Part shown: positions 1 to 8,126 of the stretch, in pieces | Layout: each line of letters opens with the position of its first letter | How positions within the stretch are numbered: the stretch's first letter is position 1 | Assembly (NCBI GenBank): GCA_028282385.1 | Contig: JANQIB010000076.1 | Coordinates: 1 to 32,367, forward strand | Length of the DNA stretch: 32,367 nt | DNA from: Alphaproteobacteria bacterium | GTDB taxonomy: Bacteria > Pseudomonadota > Alphaproteobacteria > Micavibrionales > Micavibrionaceae | Direction of reading: 5' to 3' | Translations under genes and position numbers: made by a program | The notes under the pieces: generated by a model | Told to the model about the DNA's origin: nothing | Databases searched by the model: none | Seen by the model: the letters and a program-made list of their open reading frames with translations, nothing else

Positions 1-2
1 GC

Positions 3-299
3 CCCCTTCTTAAAGAATTTAAAGAAGCCAGCGCGCTGCAATGCTGCGCACATGAATATCTGGGCCTCGTGGAAGGGGAAAGAGATTTTTCTTTTTATAA
101 GCGGATGAAGCCCTGGGATCATCTTCCCGGCCTTCTTCTTTATCAGGAAGCGGGGGGTTACAGCCGGTCATGGAGTGGAGAAGTACACCGCCCGGAAAAC
201 GAGCAAAGCGGGATTATCAACGCGCCGGATAAAATTTTGTGGCAACGCCTACACGGCCTTTTGTTGCCGCCAGAGGTCCAGCATCTCGTCCAGGGATAA
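3..299 (+). CDS. Inositol monophosphatase family protein, C-terminal part (5' truncated by window edge)
   Basis: The reading frame is open from base 3 to the TAA at 297-299, so this is the last 98 codons of a gene starting outside the window. The segment KPWDHLPGLLLYQEAGG matches the C-terminal metal-binding signature of inositol-monophosphatase-fold enzymes (W-D-x-x-x-G-x-L-L-x-x-E-A-G-G). The suhB-like gene at 26325-27134 has KAWDVAAGILLVREAGG at the same place, so the window holds two family members. The Asp of the WD pair is present. The N-terminal metal-binding part (DPIDGT) lies outside, so substrate (inositol phosphate, histidinol phosphate or PAP) cannot be inferred. Its 3' end overlaps the convergent mazG-like gene by about 51 bp. 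Only the start of the ATG-initiated portion (69) would be seen by a naive ORF caller; the homology extends upstream of it. Confidence 0.75.
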   Translation, partial: PLLKEFKEASALQCCAHEYLGLVEGERDFSFYKRMKPWDHLPGLLLYQEAGGYSRSWSGEVHRPENEQSGIINAPDKILWQRLHGLLLPPEVQHLVQG

Positions 300-719
300 G
301 TCAGATAGTTTTTGATTATTTTCAGTGCACTGCTTTTCCATGCCTTCAAAACGCCGGGTAAACTTCTCATTGGCTTTATAGAGCGCTTCTTCAGGGTTGA
401 TCCCCTGCATCCGTGCATAATTCACAATGCAGAACAGAACATCGCCAAGCTCATCTTCGATCTCTTCAGGCGTTTTTGCGGCCTTTAACTCCTCAAGCTC
501 TTCTTCAAATTTGATCAGACAACTTGCCAGGTCCGGCCATTCAAACCCGGTTTGAGCAGCCTTTTCCTGAAGTTGTATAGCCTGAAGCAGGGCGGGTAGG
601 CCCTTTGTCACGCCGGACAGAGTGCCGCCATCGGGGTTACGCAGGGCGGCTATTACCCGGAGCAGGCGTTCAAGAAGAGGATCAGGGGCGTGTTTAGACT
701 TCAAATTGTCCTGTTTCAT
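249..719 (-). CDS. mazG: MazG-like nucleoside triphosphate pyrophosphohydrolase, short single-domain form
   Basis: This 156-residue protein matches the C-terminal half of MazG, an all-alpha NTP pyrophosphohydrolase that hydrolyses NTPs to NMP and PPi. Visible features are GLPALLQAIQLQEKAAQTGF, the acidic metal-binding helices KFEEELEEL and EDELGDVLF (an EExxE...ExxD pattern), and the tail NEKFTRRFEGME. The first 30 residues still carry the LLRVIAALRNPDGG start typical of full MazG, but the roughly 120 residues normally following (the first MazG domain with its CPWD motif) are absent and the chain jumps straight to the second domain. Start: the ATG at 719 is preferred. An in-frame ATG at 761 would leave only 8 bp to the divergent methyltransferase start. 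Neither has a clear ribosome-binding site. The 3' end runs 51 bp into the convergent phosphatase gene. Confidence 0.85.
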   Translation of the reverse strand: MKQDNLKSKHAPDPLLERLLRVIAALRNPDGGTLSGVTKGLPALLQAIQLQEKAAQTGFEWPDLASCLIKFEEELEELKAAKTPEEIEDELGDVLFCIVNYARMQGINPEEALYKANEKFTRRFEGMEKQCTENNQKLSDLSLDEMLDLWRQQKAV

Positions 720-769
720 CGGTATATAAGAGGGCTTAAAGTTTAAACAGTTATAGGCCATTTTTCGAT

Positions 770-1591
770 ATGAGCAAAACGATCTCGAAAATTCTCGCCG
801 GCTGCGTTGAAACCAGCCTGGGCTTTACAGGTACGCGTAACCGCAACCGGTCCATCTCTCTGATGGTCGACCGGCTGCAGAATAACGGAATTGAGGTCTT
901 TGAGGTTGGCGGGCACAGGGTAAAATTTATGACCCGGACGGGGCCGAACCTGCCGACCATGGTCAAGAATTTTACGGTGGATGAGCCGGAAACGCTGGAA
1001 TGGATCGACCGTTATGTGACAAAAGGCAGCCGGTTCTGGGATATCGGCGCCAATGTCGGGCTCTATACCGTCTATGCCGGCATGACGGGCGCGCAGGTCA
1101 GCGCCTTTGAGCCAAGCGCAATGAATTACAGCATTCTCAACCAGCAAATTCATCTGAACGGGCTCAGCGGCAACGTCCAGGCTTACTGTATCGGCTTATC
1201 GGACGTCTCGGGCGTTGAGCGGCTTTATATTAAAGACCTGCATGCGGGCAATGTCTTTAACACGGTCGGCGAGTCCGCCAATCAGTTCGGGGAGTTTAGC
1301 GCCGCGTTCGAGCAGGGGATTATGAGCTACAGCGTCGATGATTTTATTGATTTTGCCAAAATCCAGCCGCCGGAGCACGTGAAGCTCGATGTGGACGGGA
1401 TCGAGGCCAAAATCCTGGACGGCGCAGAAAAAACCTTTTCCGGCATTAAAACGTTGCTGATCGAGGTTGAGGGTGATGAAAACCGTCAAGGAGAATTGAG
1501 AGATAAAATCACATCTTTCGGCCTTGTCGATAAAACAGACAGTTTTGACACCAAATCCACCCGGAACTGCCTGTTTGTGCGGGAAGAATAA
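770..1591 (+). CDS. FkbM family SAM-dependent methyltransferase
   Basis: A 273-residue Rossmann-fold methyltransferase of the FkbM family. FkbM enzymes methylate hydroxyl groups on sugars, polyketides or other small molecules. The SAM-binding glycine loop is WDIGANVGLYTVYA near residues 89-102, followed by the acidic strand end FEPSAMNY, then KLDVDGIEAKILDGAE and LLIEVEGD, which are hallmarks of the family. No signal peptide or membrane segment is seen. It is transcribed divergently from the mazG-like gene across about 50 bp and ends 2 bp before the stop of the convergent CutA-like gene. It is isolated, with no glycosyltransferase or polysaccharide genes beside it, so the acceptor substrate is unknown. 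The family call is firm; the reaction is inferred only at family level. Confidence 0.85.
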   Translation: MSKTISKILAGCVETSLGFTGTRNRNRSISLMVDRLQNNGIEVFEVGGHRVKFMTRTGPNLPTMVKNFTVDEPETLEWIDRYVTKGSRFWDIGANVGLYTVYAGMTGAQVSAFEPSAMNYSILNQQIHLNGLSGNVQAYCIGLSDVSGVERLYIKDLHAGNVFNTVGESANQFGEFSAAFEQGIMSYSVDDFIDFAKIQPPEHVKLDVDGIEAKILDGAEKTFSGIKTLLIEVEGDENRQGELRDKITSFGLVDKTDSFDTKSTRNCLFVREE

Positions 1592-1593
1592 TT

Positions 1594-1905
1594 TTAGGCC
1601 TCGAATGTGCTTTCCAGCAGGGAGATCAGCGCATCATTCGCATCCAGAGGAGTAAAGGAAATCATCGGAATGTCTTCAGACGTCACTTCGTTTGTTTTTT
1701 CAATCACACGCTGTTTCAGGTCTTCGCGGGTATAGGTATAGATAAAGGCGTAATTCATCTCCACGATTTCATCTTTCCACCAGAATTTTGCCGGAGCGTC
1801 CCAGATCGGCCCGCCAAAGACCAGCTTCTCAGGAAGAAGGGCGTCCAGAATTTTATGGGCGTTTTCCTGCGTTTCCGCACTGATAAGAACCTGATAATAT
1901 CGCAT
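1594..1905 (-). CDS. CutA1-like protein
   Basis: A 103-residue protein resembling CutA1, a small trimeric ferredoxin-like fold protein linked to divalent-cation tolerance in some bacteria, with an unclear molecular role. Order of matching segments: first strand YQVLISAETQENAHKILDALL, then GPIWDAPAKFWWKDEIVEMNYA, corresponding to the family's S-x-Y-W-W-x-G-x-I-x-E region, then YTREDLKQRVIEKTNEV and IPMISFTPLDANDALISLL. The usual Cys-Val-Asn before the central loop is replaced by VFGG, so this is a divergent member. The ATG at 1905 fits the family N-terminus; an in-frame ATG at 1947 would add 14 residues that do not match. No convincing ribosome-binding site is visible. It lies alone, convergent with the FkbM gene. 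Confidence 0.65.
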   Translation of the reverse strand: MRYYQVLISAETQENAHKILDALLPEKLVFGGPIWDAPAKFWWKDEIVEMNYAFIYTYTREDLKQRVIEKTNEVTSEDIPMISFTPLDANDALISLLESTFEA

Positions 1906-2003
1906 TGATTGAAATCTATAAAAGAAGGGGGGAAGATACAATCCCATACCTAAAGATGTGATAATATATATTATGACAATTAATAGATAATATCCAAGAA
2001 GAG
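1906..2003. other. AT-rich intergenic gap with a 14-bp perfect palindrome
   Basis: This gap separates two minus-strand genes. It is strongly AT-rich and holds a perfect 14-bp palindrome at 1961-1974 (ATAATATATATTAT). On the minus strand TTGTCA occurs just upstream of it, so it may contain the promoter of the CutA-like gene. No GC-rich terminator stem for the long upstream operon is seen. The promoter reading is weak. Confidence 0.3.
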
Positions 2004-2792
2004 CTATTTAATAGCGGTCTTCAGACACAGGCCGTCCCAGGCCATATGAAAGCCCTCAGGTAGTTCTTTTTCCAGCGTCTCGTAATCCATTGATGGCGGC
2101 AGATGCGTTAAATAAACGCTCTCGGCGCCGATACGCTTGTTCATCTCAATAACTTCCCCGACAGATGCATGAACAGGATTGGCCGCCTGATCATTGCCGG
2201 CTGCATCTGCAATCCATATTTTTATTCCTGAGAGCGCCTCAAAAGCCTTTTCACCCAGATGCTTCATATCTGTTGAGTAGCCGATATCACCGATCCGAAG
2301 TCCCAGGGACTTAATGGCGCCGTGATCCTGCTCAAAAAGACGCACTGTGATATCACCGATCGCCAGAGCCTGATCATTTTGAACTTCGTGCGGTTCACAG
2401 ACGACTTTATAAAATCCGCTTTTGGATTCCTCAAACATATGGCTAAAGCACTCCATAAGCTCTCCGAGCGTTTCCCGGTTCGCATAAACCGGATAAGTTC
2501 TCTTATTGCGCCGGTGTAATGTGCGCAGTTCATCAATGCCCATCGTATGATCGGAATGAATGTGGGTGTAAAGAACGGCATCAATATCCTGCAGATTTTC
2601 ACGGTTAAACTGCTCTTTAAAATCCGGCCCTGTGTCGACAATCAGAGAGGTCGTTTTGGTTTTTAAAAGAACAGAAGGGCGCATCCGGCGGTTTTTCGGA
2701 TTATCCGGATCACATTTGCCCCAGTAATTGGTAATGGCCGGGACCCCTGCCGAATTCCCACACCCCAAAATGATGAGTTCAACATCCGTCAT
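2004..2792 (-). CDS. PhnP-like metallo-beta-lactamase-fold hydrolase
   Basis: A 262-residue metallo-beta-lactamase-fold protein. The N-terminus GCGNSAGVPA followed by WGKCDPDNPKNRR is typical of the PhnP-like branch, whose characterised member is a cyclic phosphodiesterase. The zinc motif HIHSDH is at residues 77-82, with a later His in FEQDHGAIKSLG, an Asp in STDMKHLG, and the C-terminal THLPPS. All expected metal ligands appear present. The start overlaps the tatD stop by 4 bp (ATGA), indicating translational coupling in the order metG, tatD, this gene, an arrangement I recall as common in alphaproteobacteria. The substrate is unknown; the tight link to tatD suggests nucleic-acid or nucleotide phosphodiester chemistry, but that is inference. 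Confidence 0.85.
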   Translation of the reverse strand: MTDVELIILGCGNSAGVPAITNYWGKCDPDNPKNRRMRPSVLLKTKTTSLIVDTGPDFKEQFNRENLQDIDAVLYTHIHSDHTMGIDELRTLHRRNKRTYPVYANRETLGELMECFSHMFEESKSGFYKVVCEPHEVQNDQALAIGDITVRLFEQDHGAIKSLGLRIGDIGYSTDMKHLGEKAFEALSGIKIWIADAAGNDQAANPVHASVGEVIEMNKRIGAESVYLTHLPPSMDYETLEKELPEGFHMAWDGLCLKTAIK

Positions 2793-3589
2793 TCGCTTTT
2801 TGCCTTATTAAAGAGCGTGAAGAAATTTTCTGTTGTTTGTGCAGCAAATTCTTTTTCATCAACGCTCAAAAGTTCTGCCAAAAATTTCCCCGTATGAATA
2901 ACGTTCGCCGGCTCGTTAATCTTTCCACGTAGCGGCACGGGCGCTAAAAACGGCGCATCGGTTTCAACCAGGATTTTATCCAAGGGCACCATTCTGGCAA
3001 CATCCTGTAGTTCCGTACTTTTTTTAAAAGTCACAATGCCGGAAAAAGAAATATAAAACCCCTCTTCCAGAGCCTCTTCTGCGAGTTTTGGCTTTGACGA
3101 AAAGCAATGCATCACGCCGCGTAAGGCCCCCTTTCCGCCCCCCTCTTCCCGGATGATGCGGATCGTGTCCTCCTCGGCCTCGCGGGAATGGACAACAAGC
3201 GGTAAATCCGTTTCAAGGCAGGCCTGAATGTGTTTGCGGAATGAGTTTATCTGATCATCTTTTTCAGAATGATTGTAATAGTAATCGAGGCCGCTTTCGC
3301 CAATGCCGATAATTTTGTTATCAGAGCGCGCCAGTATAATGAGTTCATTTAAAGAAACATTTTTTTCGGCCTCAATGCCCGCATCATGTGGATGGGTGCC
3401 GGCCGTACACCAGACATTTTCATGATCCTGCGCCGTTTTCAAAACAACCGGGAAATCACCTTTGATTTCGGTTGAGATATTGACCATGCCATCAATGCCG
3501 GCTTCACGCGCCCGCGCGATAATATCAGCGGGCGGATCACCGTCTGCGTTATTTTCATGGTTGAGATGGCAATGGGAGTCGATCCACAT
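2789..3589 (-). CDS. tatD: TatD family metal-dependent DNase
   Basis: A 266-residue TIM-barrel amidohydrolase-fold nuclease of the TatD family (3'-5' exonuclease or DNase activity in characterised members). Metal-binding features are in order: the N-terminal HxH in MWIDSHCHLNH (residues 6 and 8), IGIGESGLDYYY with the catalytic Glu, LPLVVHSREAEEDT, GVMHCFSS, and the C-terminal ILVETDAPFLAP. I chose the ATG at 3589 because it places the HxH at the usual position and leaves 7 bp after the metG stop. Starting at 3634 would extend into metG with residues that do not match. The gene is coupled to the downstream hydrolase by ATGA. The length is normal for the family. Confidence 0.93.
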   Translation of the reverse strand: MWIDSHCHLNHENNADGDPPADIIARAREAGIDGMVNISTEIKGDFPVVLKTAQDHENVWCTAGTHPHDAGIEAEKNVSLNELIILARSDNKIIGIGESGLDYYYNHSEKDDQINSFRKHIQACLETDLPLVVHSREAEEDTIRIIREEGGGKGALRGVMHCFSSKPKLAEEALEEGFYISFSGIVTFKKSTELQDVARMVPLDKILVETDAPFLAPVPLRGKINEPANVIHTGKFLAELLSVDEKEFAAQTTENFFTLFNKAKSE

Positions 3590-3596
3590 AGCGCTT

Positions 3597-5162
3597 TTAA
3601 GCAGCCTCTTCCAATTGAATGCGCGGAAAAACACCTTCCGGGACAGGTAAATCCGTCCCCGGTTTTAGGGCATAGTCTTTTGAGATATGCGCATAAAGAC
3701 GCTGATCTTCGGCGGCGACAACCTGATCCAGAATTTTTTCAGCCGCGCCCGGTACAATGGCTTGTACAGAAATGGCCAGGCAGCGGATTGTTTCCGCCAG
3801 AACGTAAAGAACCGTTGCCATCCGCGCGGGGTCGGTTTTTTTTAATCCCCAGGGCGCCTGCTCATCAATGTAAACATTCGCCGCATCAACAAGCTTCCAG
3901 ATAGATTCAAGACCGCGGTTAAAGCGGAATGTATCAAATTCACTCCGCAGGCCCGGAACAAGTTTTTCGTAGGCATGTGCCAGCAGTGCTTGATCAGATT
4001 CTGTTAGTTTCCCGCAGGCCGGAACTTTGGCATCGCAGTTCTTCGCAATCATGGATAGAGTTCGCTGTGCAAGATTGCCCAGCCCGTTGGCAAGGTCTGA
4101 GTTAATACGCTGCACTGCATGGCTTTGCGAAAAGTTTCCATCTTGTCCATGAGGCACTTCCCGCATCAGGATATAGCGCGTTGCATCCAGCCCAAAATCG
4201 CGCAGCAGATCAGATGGTGCAATCACATTGCCGACCGATTTGGACATTTTCTGTCCTTCGACATTGATAAAGCCGTGCGCAAAAACAGCCTTGGGAAGTT
4301 CAATCCCGGCCGCCATTAGAAAAGCCGGCCAGTAAATACAGTGAAAACGAATAATGTCCTTTCCGATGACGTGAAAATCCGCCGGCCAGAAGGTCTGAAA
4401 TTTTTTACTGCCCGTGTCGGGATAATCCACACCGGTAATATAATTGGTTAGCGCATCCAGCCAGACATACATGACATGATCCGGGTTATCCGGCACCGGC
4501 ACACCCCATTTAAAATTCGTGCGGGAAATAGACAAATCCTGCAGACCGGATTTCACAAAGGAGATAATTTCATTGCGGCGCGAGTCCGGTTGAATAAAGC
4601 CTGGGTTTTTCGCGTAATGATCGAGAAGTTTGTCAGCATAAGCAGACAGGCGGAAGAAATAGCTCGGCTCTTCAACCCATTCCACCGGCGCGCCGGTTGG
4701 AGCCAGCCTGGTGCCGTCCGGTCCATCCGTCAGCTCGCTTTCGCCGAAATAGGCTTCGTCCCGCACCGAGTACCAACCATCATATTTGCCTAGGAAAATA
4801 TCGTCCGGGTTATTCTCTTTAATGGCATTCCAGATCGCCTGTGAGGCTTTATAATGGCGCTCTTCCGTCGTGCGGATAAAATCATCATTGGAAATGTTTA
4901 AGGTACCGGTCTGCGCTTCAAACTCAGCGGCGATTTTATCGCACAGCTCGCGGGGCTGAAGTCCCTGTTTTTCCGCCGTTTTGGCCACCTTCTGGCCGTG
5001 TTCGTCCGTGCCTGTCAGGAAATAGGTCTGATAGCCGTCCAAACGCTTATGCCGGGCCATGACATCGGTCAGAATCGCTTCATAGGCGTGGCCCAGATGC
5101 GGCGACCCGTTCACATAAGAAATCGCTGTGGTGATATAAAATGACCCTTTATTTTCTGACAT
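3597..5162 (-). CDS. metG: Methionyl-tRNA synthetase
   Basis: A 521-residue class I aminoacyl-tRNA synthetase that charges tRNA-Met. The HIGH-type motif is HLGH at residues 22-25 and the KMSKS signature is at 305-309 (GQKMSKSVGN). In the connective-peptide region (about 120-150), where many MetRS enzymes have zinc-binding cysteines, this protein reads YSVRDEAYFGESEL, with no cysteine knuckle. The length fits the short form without the C-terminal EMAP-like tRNA-binding domain. It lies between holB (14 bp gap) and tatD (7 bp gap from the ATG used here), within the minus-strand housekeeping run. The ATG at 5162 gives the normal N-terminus (FYITTAISYVNGSPHLGHAYE). Confidence 0.96.
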   Translation of the reverse strand: MSENKGSFYITTAISYVNGSPHLGHAYEAILTDVMARHKRLDGYQTYFLTGTDEHGQKVAKTAEKQGLQPRELCDKIAAEFEAQTGTLNISNDDFIRTTEERHYKASQAIWNAIKENNPDDIFLGKYDGWYSVRDEAYFGESELTDGPDGTRLAPTGAPVEWVEEPSYFFRLSAYADKLLDHYAKNPGFIQPDSRRNEIISFVKSGLQDLSISRTNFKWGVPVPDNPDHVMYVWLDALTNYITGVDYPDTGSKKFQTFWPADFHVIGKDIIRFHCIYWPAFLMAAGIELPKAVFAHGFINVEGQKMSKSVGNVIAPSDLLRDFGLDATRYILMREVPHGQDGNFSQSHAVQRINSDLANGLGNLAQRTLSMIAKNCDAKVPACGKLTESDQALLAHAYEKLVPGLRSEFDTFRFNRGLESIWKLVDAANVYIDEQAPWGLKKTDPARMATVLYVLAETIRCLAISVQAIVPGAAEKILDQVVAAEDQRLYAHISKDYALKPGTDLPVPEGVFPRIQLEEAA

Positions 5163-5176
5163 TATCCCTTTTATCC

Positions 5177-6313
5177 TTACTCAATAACTGAAAAAACACC
5201 CAGAACTGCTTGTTTTTTATCAAGATTTGAGCGTTCCGCCTGTTCAAAATGTATTTTCACTGTCTCACAAAAGCGGCTGAGTTGTCCAAGGGAAAAATGA
5301 TCCTGAAACGCTTTGAGCTTATCCGAACCCAGCAAATCCGCCGTTTCAAAATTTTCGCGTGCTTTATCACGCAGCAGGCTGTCCAGCAGCCAGCACAGCG
5401 CAAAAACAAAACCGTGATATTCTGCTGTCTGCCGTCCCAGCCTGTCGGAGATCAGGTGAATAGAGGTCCAGTTCCATTTCGGCCAGCCTTCAAAAAGGGC
5501 GATGACATCCCGCAGGGAGTCCATTCCCCCCTCTTCAACCAACTTAATTGCCCGGCCGAGACTGCCTTCGGCCATCGCGGAAATAGTTTTCAGGTCTTCT
5601 GAAGACAAATCCGGGCATCCTTTTTGAAGGAGTTCTCTTAAAGCCTGTTCTTCCAGAGGTTTAAAACTAACAACCCGGCAGCGCGAACGGATGGTCGGGA
5701 TCAGCGCGCCGGTCCGGTGCGTGACGAGAATGAGGACGGTCTTTGCCGGTGGCTCCTCAAGAATTTTAAGCAGCCCGTTTTGTGCATTGCGATTCATCCG
5801 GTCCGCATCATCCACAAGCACCACGCGCCAGCCCCCTTCTGAAGCCGTCATGCGTAGAAACGGCGCAATCTTTCTGATCGTTTCAATATCAAGAAGTTCT
5901 TTTAATCCGCCTTTGCGTTCATCTTCCGCGCGGGCTACGCCCATAAAATCAGGATGTCCCCCGGCGGCCACTTTTCTAAAAACAGGATCGTCTTCATCCA
6001 TATCCAAAGACGTTGCTTTTAGAGGTTCATCGCCCCCGAAAAGACCATCCTGCTCTTGCGCCCCGGCGCCATGTTTCAGCAAATAACGCGCAAGGCGGTA
6101 AGCCATGATGGATTTTCCAACCCCTTCGGGACCTGCGAAGATTAAAGCGTGAGGGACCGAACCGCTATTCACAAGACCAAGTAAAGCTTTCTCAATCTCT
6201 TCGTGACCGGTGCAGGACGGGTTTGTATTGGAGGGAATAAAGGAGTCAACGTCCCCGGCCTGTGCATCAATCAGGTTCTCAAGCTCTTCGTCATCGAGGA
6301 AATCTTCAAACAT
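5177..6313 (-). CDS. holB: DNA polymerase III subunit delta prime
   Basis: A 378-residue AAA+ clamp-loader subunit. The Walker A-like loop is GPEGVGKS (about 61-68), followed by VVLVDDADRMNRNAQNGLLKILEEPP, the conserved delta-prime signature, and IPTIRSRCRVVSFKPL with the SRC motif. An insertion rich in acidic residues (around 90-120, GGDEPLKATSLDMDEDD) separates the P-loop from the next strand, and no zinc-finger cysteines are seen. The ATG at 6313 overlaps the tmk stop by one base (TGATG), a coupling typical of tmk-holB. A TTG one codon upstream is a possible alternative. The C-terminal third (collar domain) is weakly conserved but of normal length. Confidence 0.92.
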   Translation of the reverse strand: MFEDFLDDEELENLIDAQAGDVDSFIPSNTNPSCTGHEEIEKALLGLVNSGSVPHALIFAGPEGVGKSIMAYRLARYLLKHGAGAQEQDGLFGGDEPLKATSLDMDEDDPVFRKVAAGGHPDFMGVARAEDERKGGLKELLDIETIRKIAPFLRMTASEGGWRVVLVDDADRMNRNAQNGLLKILEEPPAKTVLILVTHRTGALIPTIRSRCRVVSFKPLEEQALRELLQKGCPDLSSEDLKTISAMAEGSLGRAIKLVEEGGMDSLRDVIALFEGWPKWNWTSIHLISDRLGRQTAEYHGFVFALCWLLDSLLRDKARENFETADLLGSDKLKAFQDHFSLGQLSRFCETVKIHFEQAERSNLDKKQAVLGVFSVIE

Positions 6314-6936
6314 CAAAGTACCTCCCGGACATGACTTAGGATAAGCATGCTCACATCTTCAATATCCGCAGAGGAATCAACGACACGGCAACGATCCGGG
6401 TTATCTTGCGCAATTTTTAAAAAACCCTGGCGCAACCTGTCATGAAAATCAAAATTCAGTGATTCAAAACTATCATCCTGAGCCTCCCGCCCGGCGGCAC
6501 GGATCAGCCCTTCATGCGGATCAATGTCAAAAACAATAGTCAGGTCCGGTTCAAAATCCCCCAAAACGGCTTCTTTAATCGCCTTAAATGCCTCTTCATC
6601 ATAACCAAGCGCATAACCCTGGTAACATAAGGTTGAATCAGTAAAGCGGTCTGAAATGACAATTTTTCCCTCTTCCAAAGCCGGCTCTATAATCTTCTGA
6701 AGATGAAGTGCGCGGGCGGCAAACATCAAAAGCACCTGCGCATCAAGCGGCCATTCCGGCCCGTTATTATTAACAAAGATCCGTCGCAGTTCTTCCCCTT
6801 CAGGTGTGCCGCCGGGCTCGCGGGTTAAGAGAACGGTATGACCTTCCTCTTCCAGGGCCCGCGCCAGCAATTTACTTTGCGTGGTCTTACCCGTTCCTTC
6901 CCCGCCTTCAAATGTAATAAACAGCCCGCGTTTCAT
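6313..6936 (-). CDS. tmk: Thymidylate kinase
   Basis: A 207-residue P-loop kinase that phosphorylates dTMP to dTDP. The P-loop is GGEGTGKTT (residues 11-19), the substrate-binding TREPGGTPEGEELR follows, and the DRF motif (SDRFTDSTLCYQGY) is near residue 95. The lid region reads AAGREAQDDSFE. It is placed directly after dacA (3 bp gap) and one base into holB, so translation is probably coupled across all three. Pairing with holB places dTTP supply and the clamp loader in the same transcript, as in many bacteria. Length and start are standard. Confidence 0.96.
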   Translation of the reverse strand: MKRGLFITFEGGEGTGKTTQSKLLARALEEEGHTVLLTREPGGTPEGEELRRIFVNNNGPEWPLDAQVLLMFAARALHLQKIIEPALEEGKIVISDRFTDSTLCYQGYALGYDEEAFKAIKEAVLGDFEPDLTIVFDIDPHEGLIRAAGREAQDDSFESLNFDFHDRLRQGFLKIAQDNPDRCRVVDSSADIEDVSMLILSHVREVL

Positions 6937-6939
6937 AAT

Positions 6940-8079
6940 TTACCGATCCAGCATCTCCTTGATGCTTAAACGTATTCTTTCAAATGTTCCTGCAAAAAAT
7001 CCTAACTCTTCAATGTCCTTACCAGCGACAAGGGTGCGTTCAAAAGACCCAAGCTCAGGAAGTGTTACCGTCAGGGTTCCAAGCTCCTGCCCGGCTTTCA
7101 CCGGGGCGATAATTTCCCCGTTTAAAACCGTATCAGCCTTAATGTTATCCGCCGATCCTTTTTGTATTGTCAGGAAAAGGTCTTCCTCGCCAATTAAAGG
7201 AAGTTCTTTTTCCTTGCCCATTTTAACAGGGGCGGTTTCAAGAACATCGCCCGCAGCAAAAAGTTTTTTATTCTCAAATTCGCGCAGTGCCCAATCGAGT
7301 AGTTTGGCAGATTCCTGTGCGCGCTCTTTTTCGCTCTCCATGCCGTTCAGCACCATGATAACGCGCCGCCCATCCCTGATCCCTGAGGCCATCAGGCCGT
7401 AACCGCCGGCTTCCGTATGACCGGTTTTAATCCCATCTGCGTCAATATTCCGGAACAGCAGCGGGTTGCGATTTGGCTGGTTGATCTCATTATAGGTGAA
7501 TTCTTTTTCCGAATAATAGTGATAGTCATCAGGGAAATTTGTAATCAGCGCTTTTGCCAAAACCGCCAGGTCTTCCGCTGTGGAATAATGATTGTCATCC
7601 GGCCAGCCACTGGCATTGACAAAATTGGAATTGATCATGCCCAGATCTTTGGCCGTATCAGTTAGGGTGCGCGCAAAAGCCTCTTCGCTTCCTGACAATG
7701 CTTCGGCCAGAGCAATTGTCGCATCGTTTCCGGATTGCACAATCACGCCGCGGATCAGATCTTCGACTTTAACTTTCTTGCCAACCTCGATAAACATTTT
7801 CGATCCGCCCATCCGCCAGGCTTTTTCGCTGACCTCTATTTCATCATCGAGTTTTAACCGCCCATCTTTCAGTGCATCGAAAACAAGATACATACTCATC
7901 ACCTTGCTCATGGAAGAGGTTGGCATGCGCATATCCTTATTTTTTTCAAACAGGACCTGACCGGTTTGCATATCGATAATAACGGCCTGCTTGGCACTCG
8001 TATTCATTGCCTGTGCGCGCACCGGAAACAGGCTTAGGAAAAGAACAAAAACGACGGATAAAATACGAAAATAAGTCAT
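6940..8079 (-). CDS. dacA: D-alanyl-D-alanine carboxypeptidase (penicillin-binding protein 5/6 type)
   Basis: A 379-residue secreted serine D,D-carboxypeptidase that trims the terminal D-Ala from peptidoglycan stem peptides. An N-terminal signal peptide (hydrophobic ILSVVFVLFLSLF then AQA) is followed by the three penicillin-binding motifs: SMSK (about 56-59), SGN (about 116-118) and KTG (about 218-220). The C-terminal PBP5-type beta domain follows (KGSADNIKADTVLNGEI to GTLTVTLPELGSFE), then a terminal amphipathic helix (FERIRLSIKEML) of the kind that anchors PBP5 to the membrane. The ATG at 8079 is preferred; the longer frame would use a TTG at 8097. It sits between rlpA and tmk. Confidence 0.94.
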   Translation of the reverse strand: MTYFRILSVVFVLFLSLFPVRAQAMNTSAKQAVIIDMQTGQVLFEKNKDMRMPTSSMSKVMSMYLVFDALKDGRLKLDDEIEVSEKAWRMGGSKMFIEVGKKVKVEDLIRGVIVQSGNDATIALAEALSGSEEAFARTLTDTAKDLGMINSNFVNASGWPDDNHYSTAEDLAVLAKALITNFPDDYHYYSEKEFTYNEINQPNRNPLLFRNIDADGIKTGHTEAGGYGLMASGIRDGRRVIMVLNGMESEKERAQESAKLLDWALREFENKKLFAAGDVLETAPVKMGKEKELPLIGEEDLFLTIQKGSADNIKADTVLNGEIIAPVKAGQELGTLTVTLPELGSFERTLVAGKDIEELGFFAGTFERIRLSIKEMLDR

Positions 8080-8126
8080 AGCGCTATCAAAGCGCAAAGC
8101 CGGCTTAAAAGCAATGGAAAGGCGCG

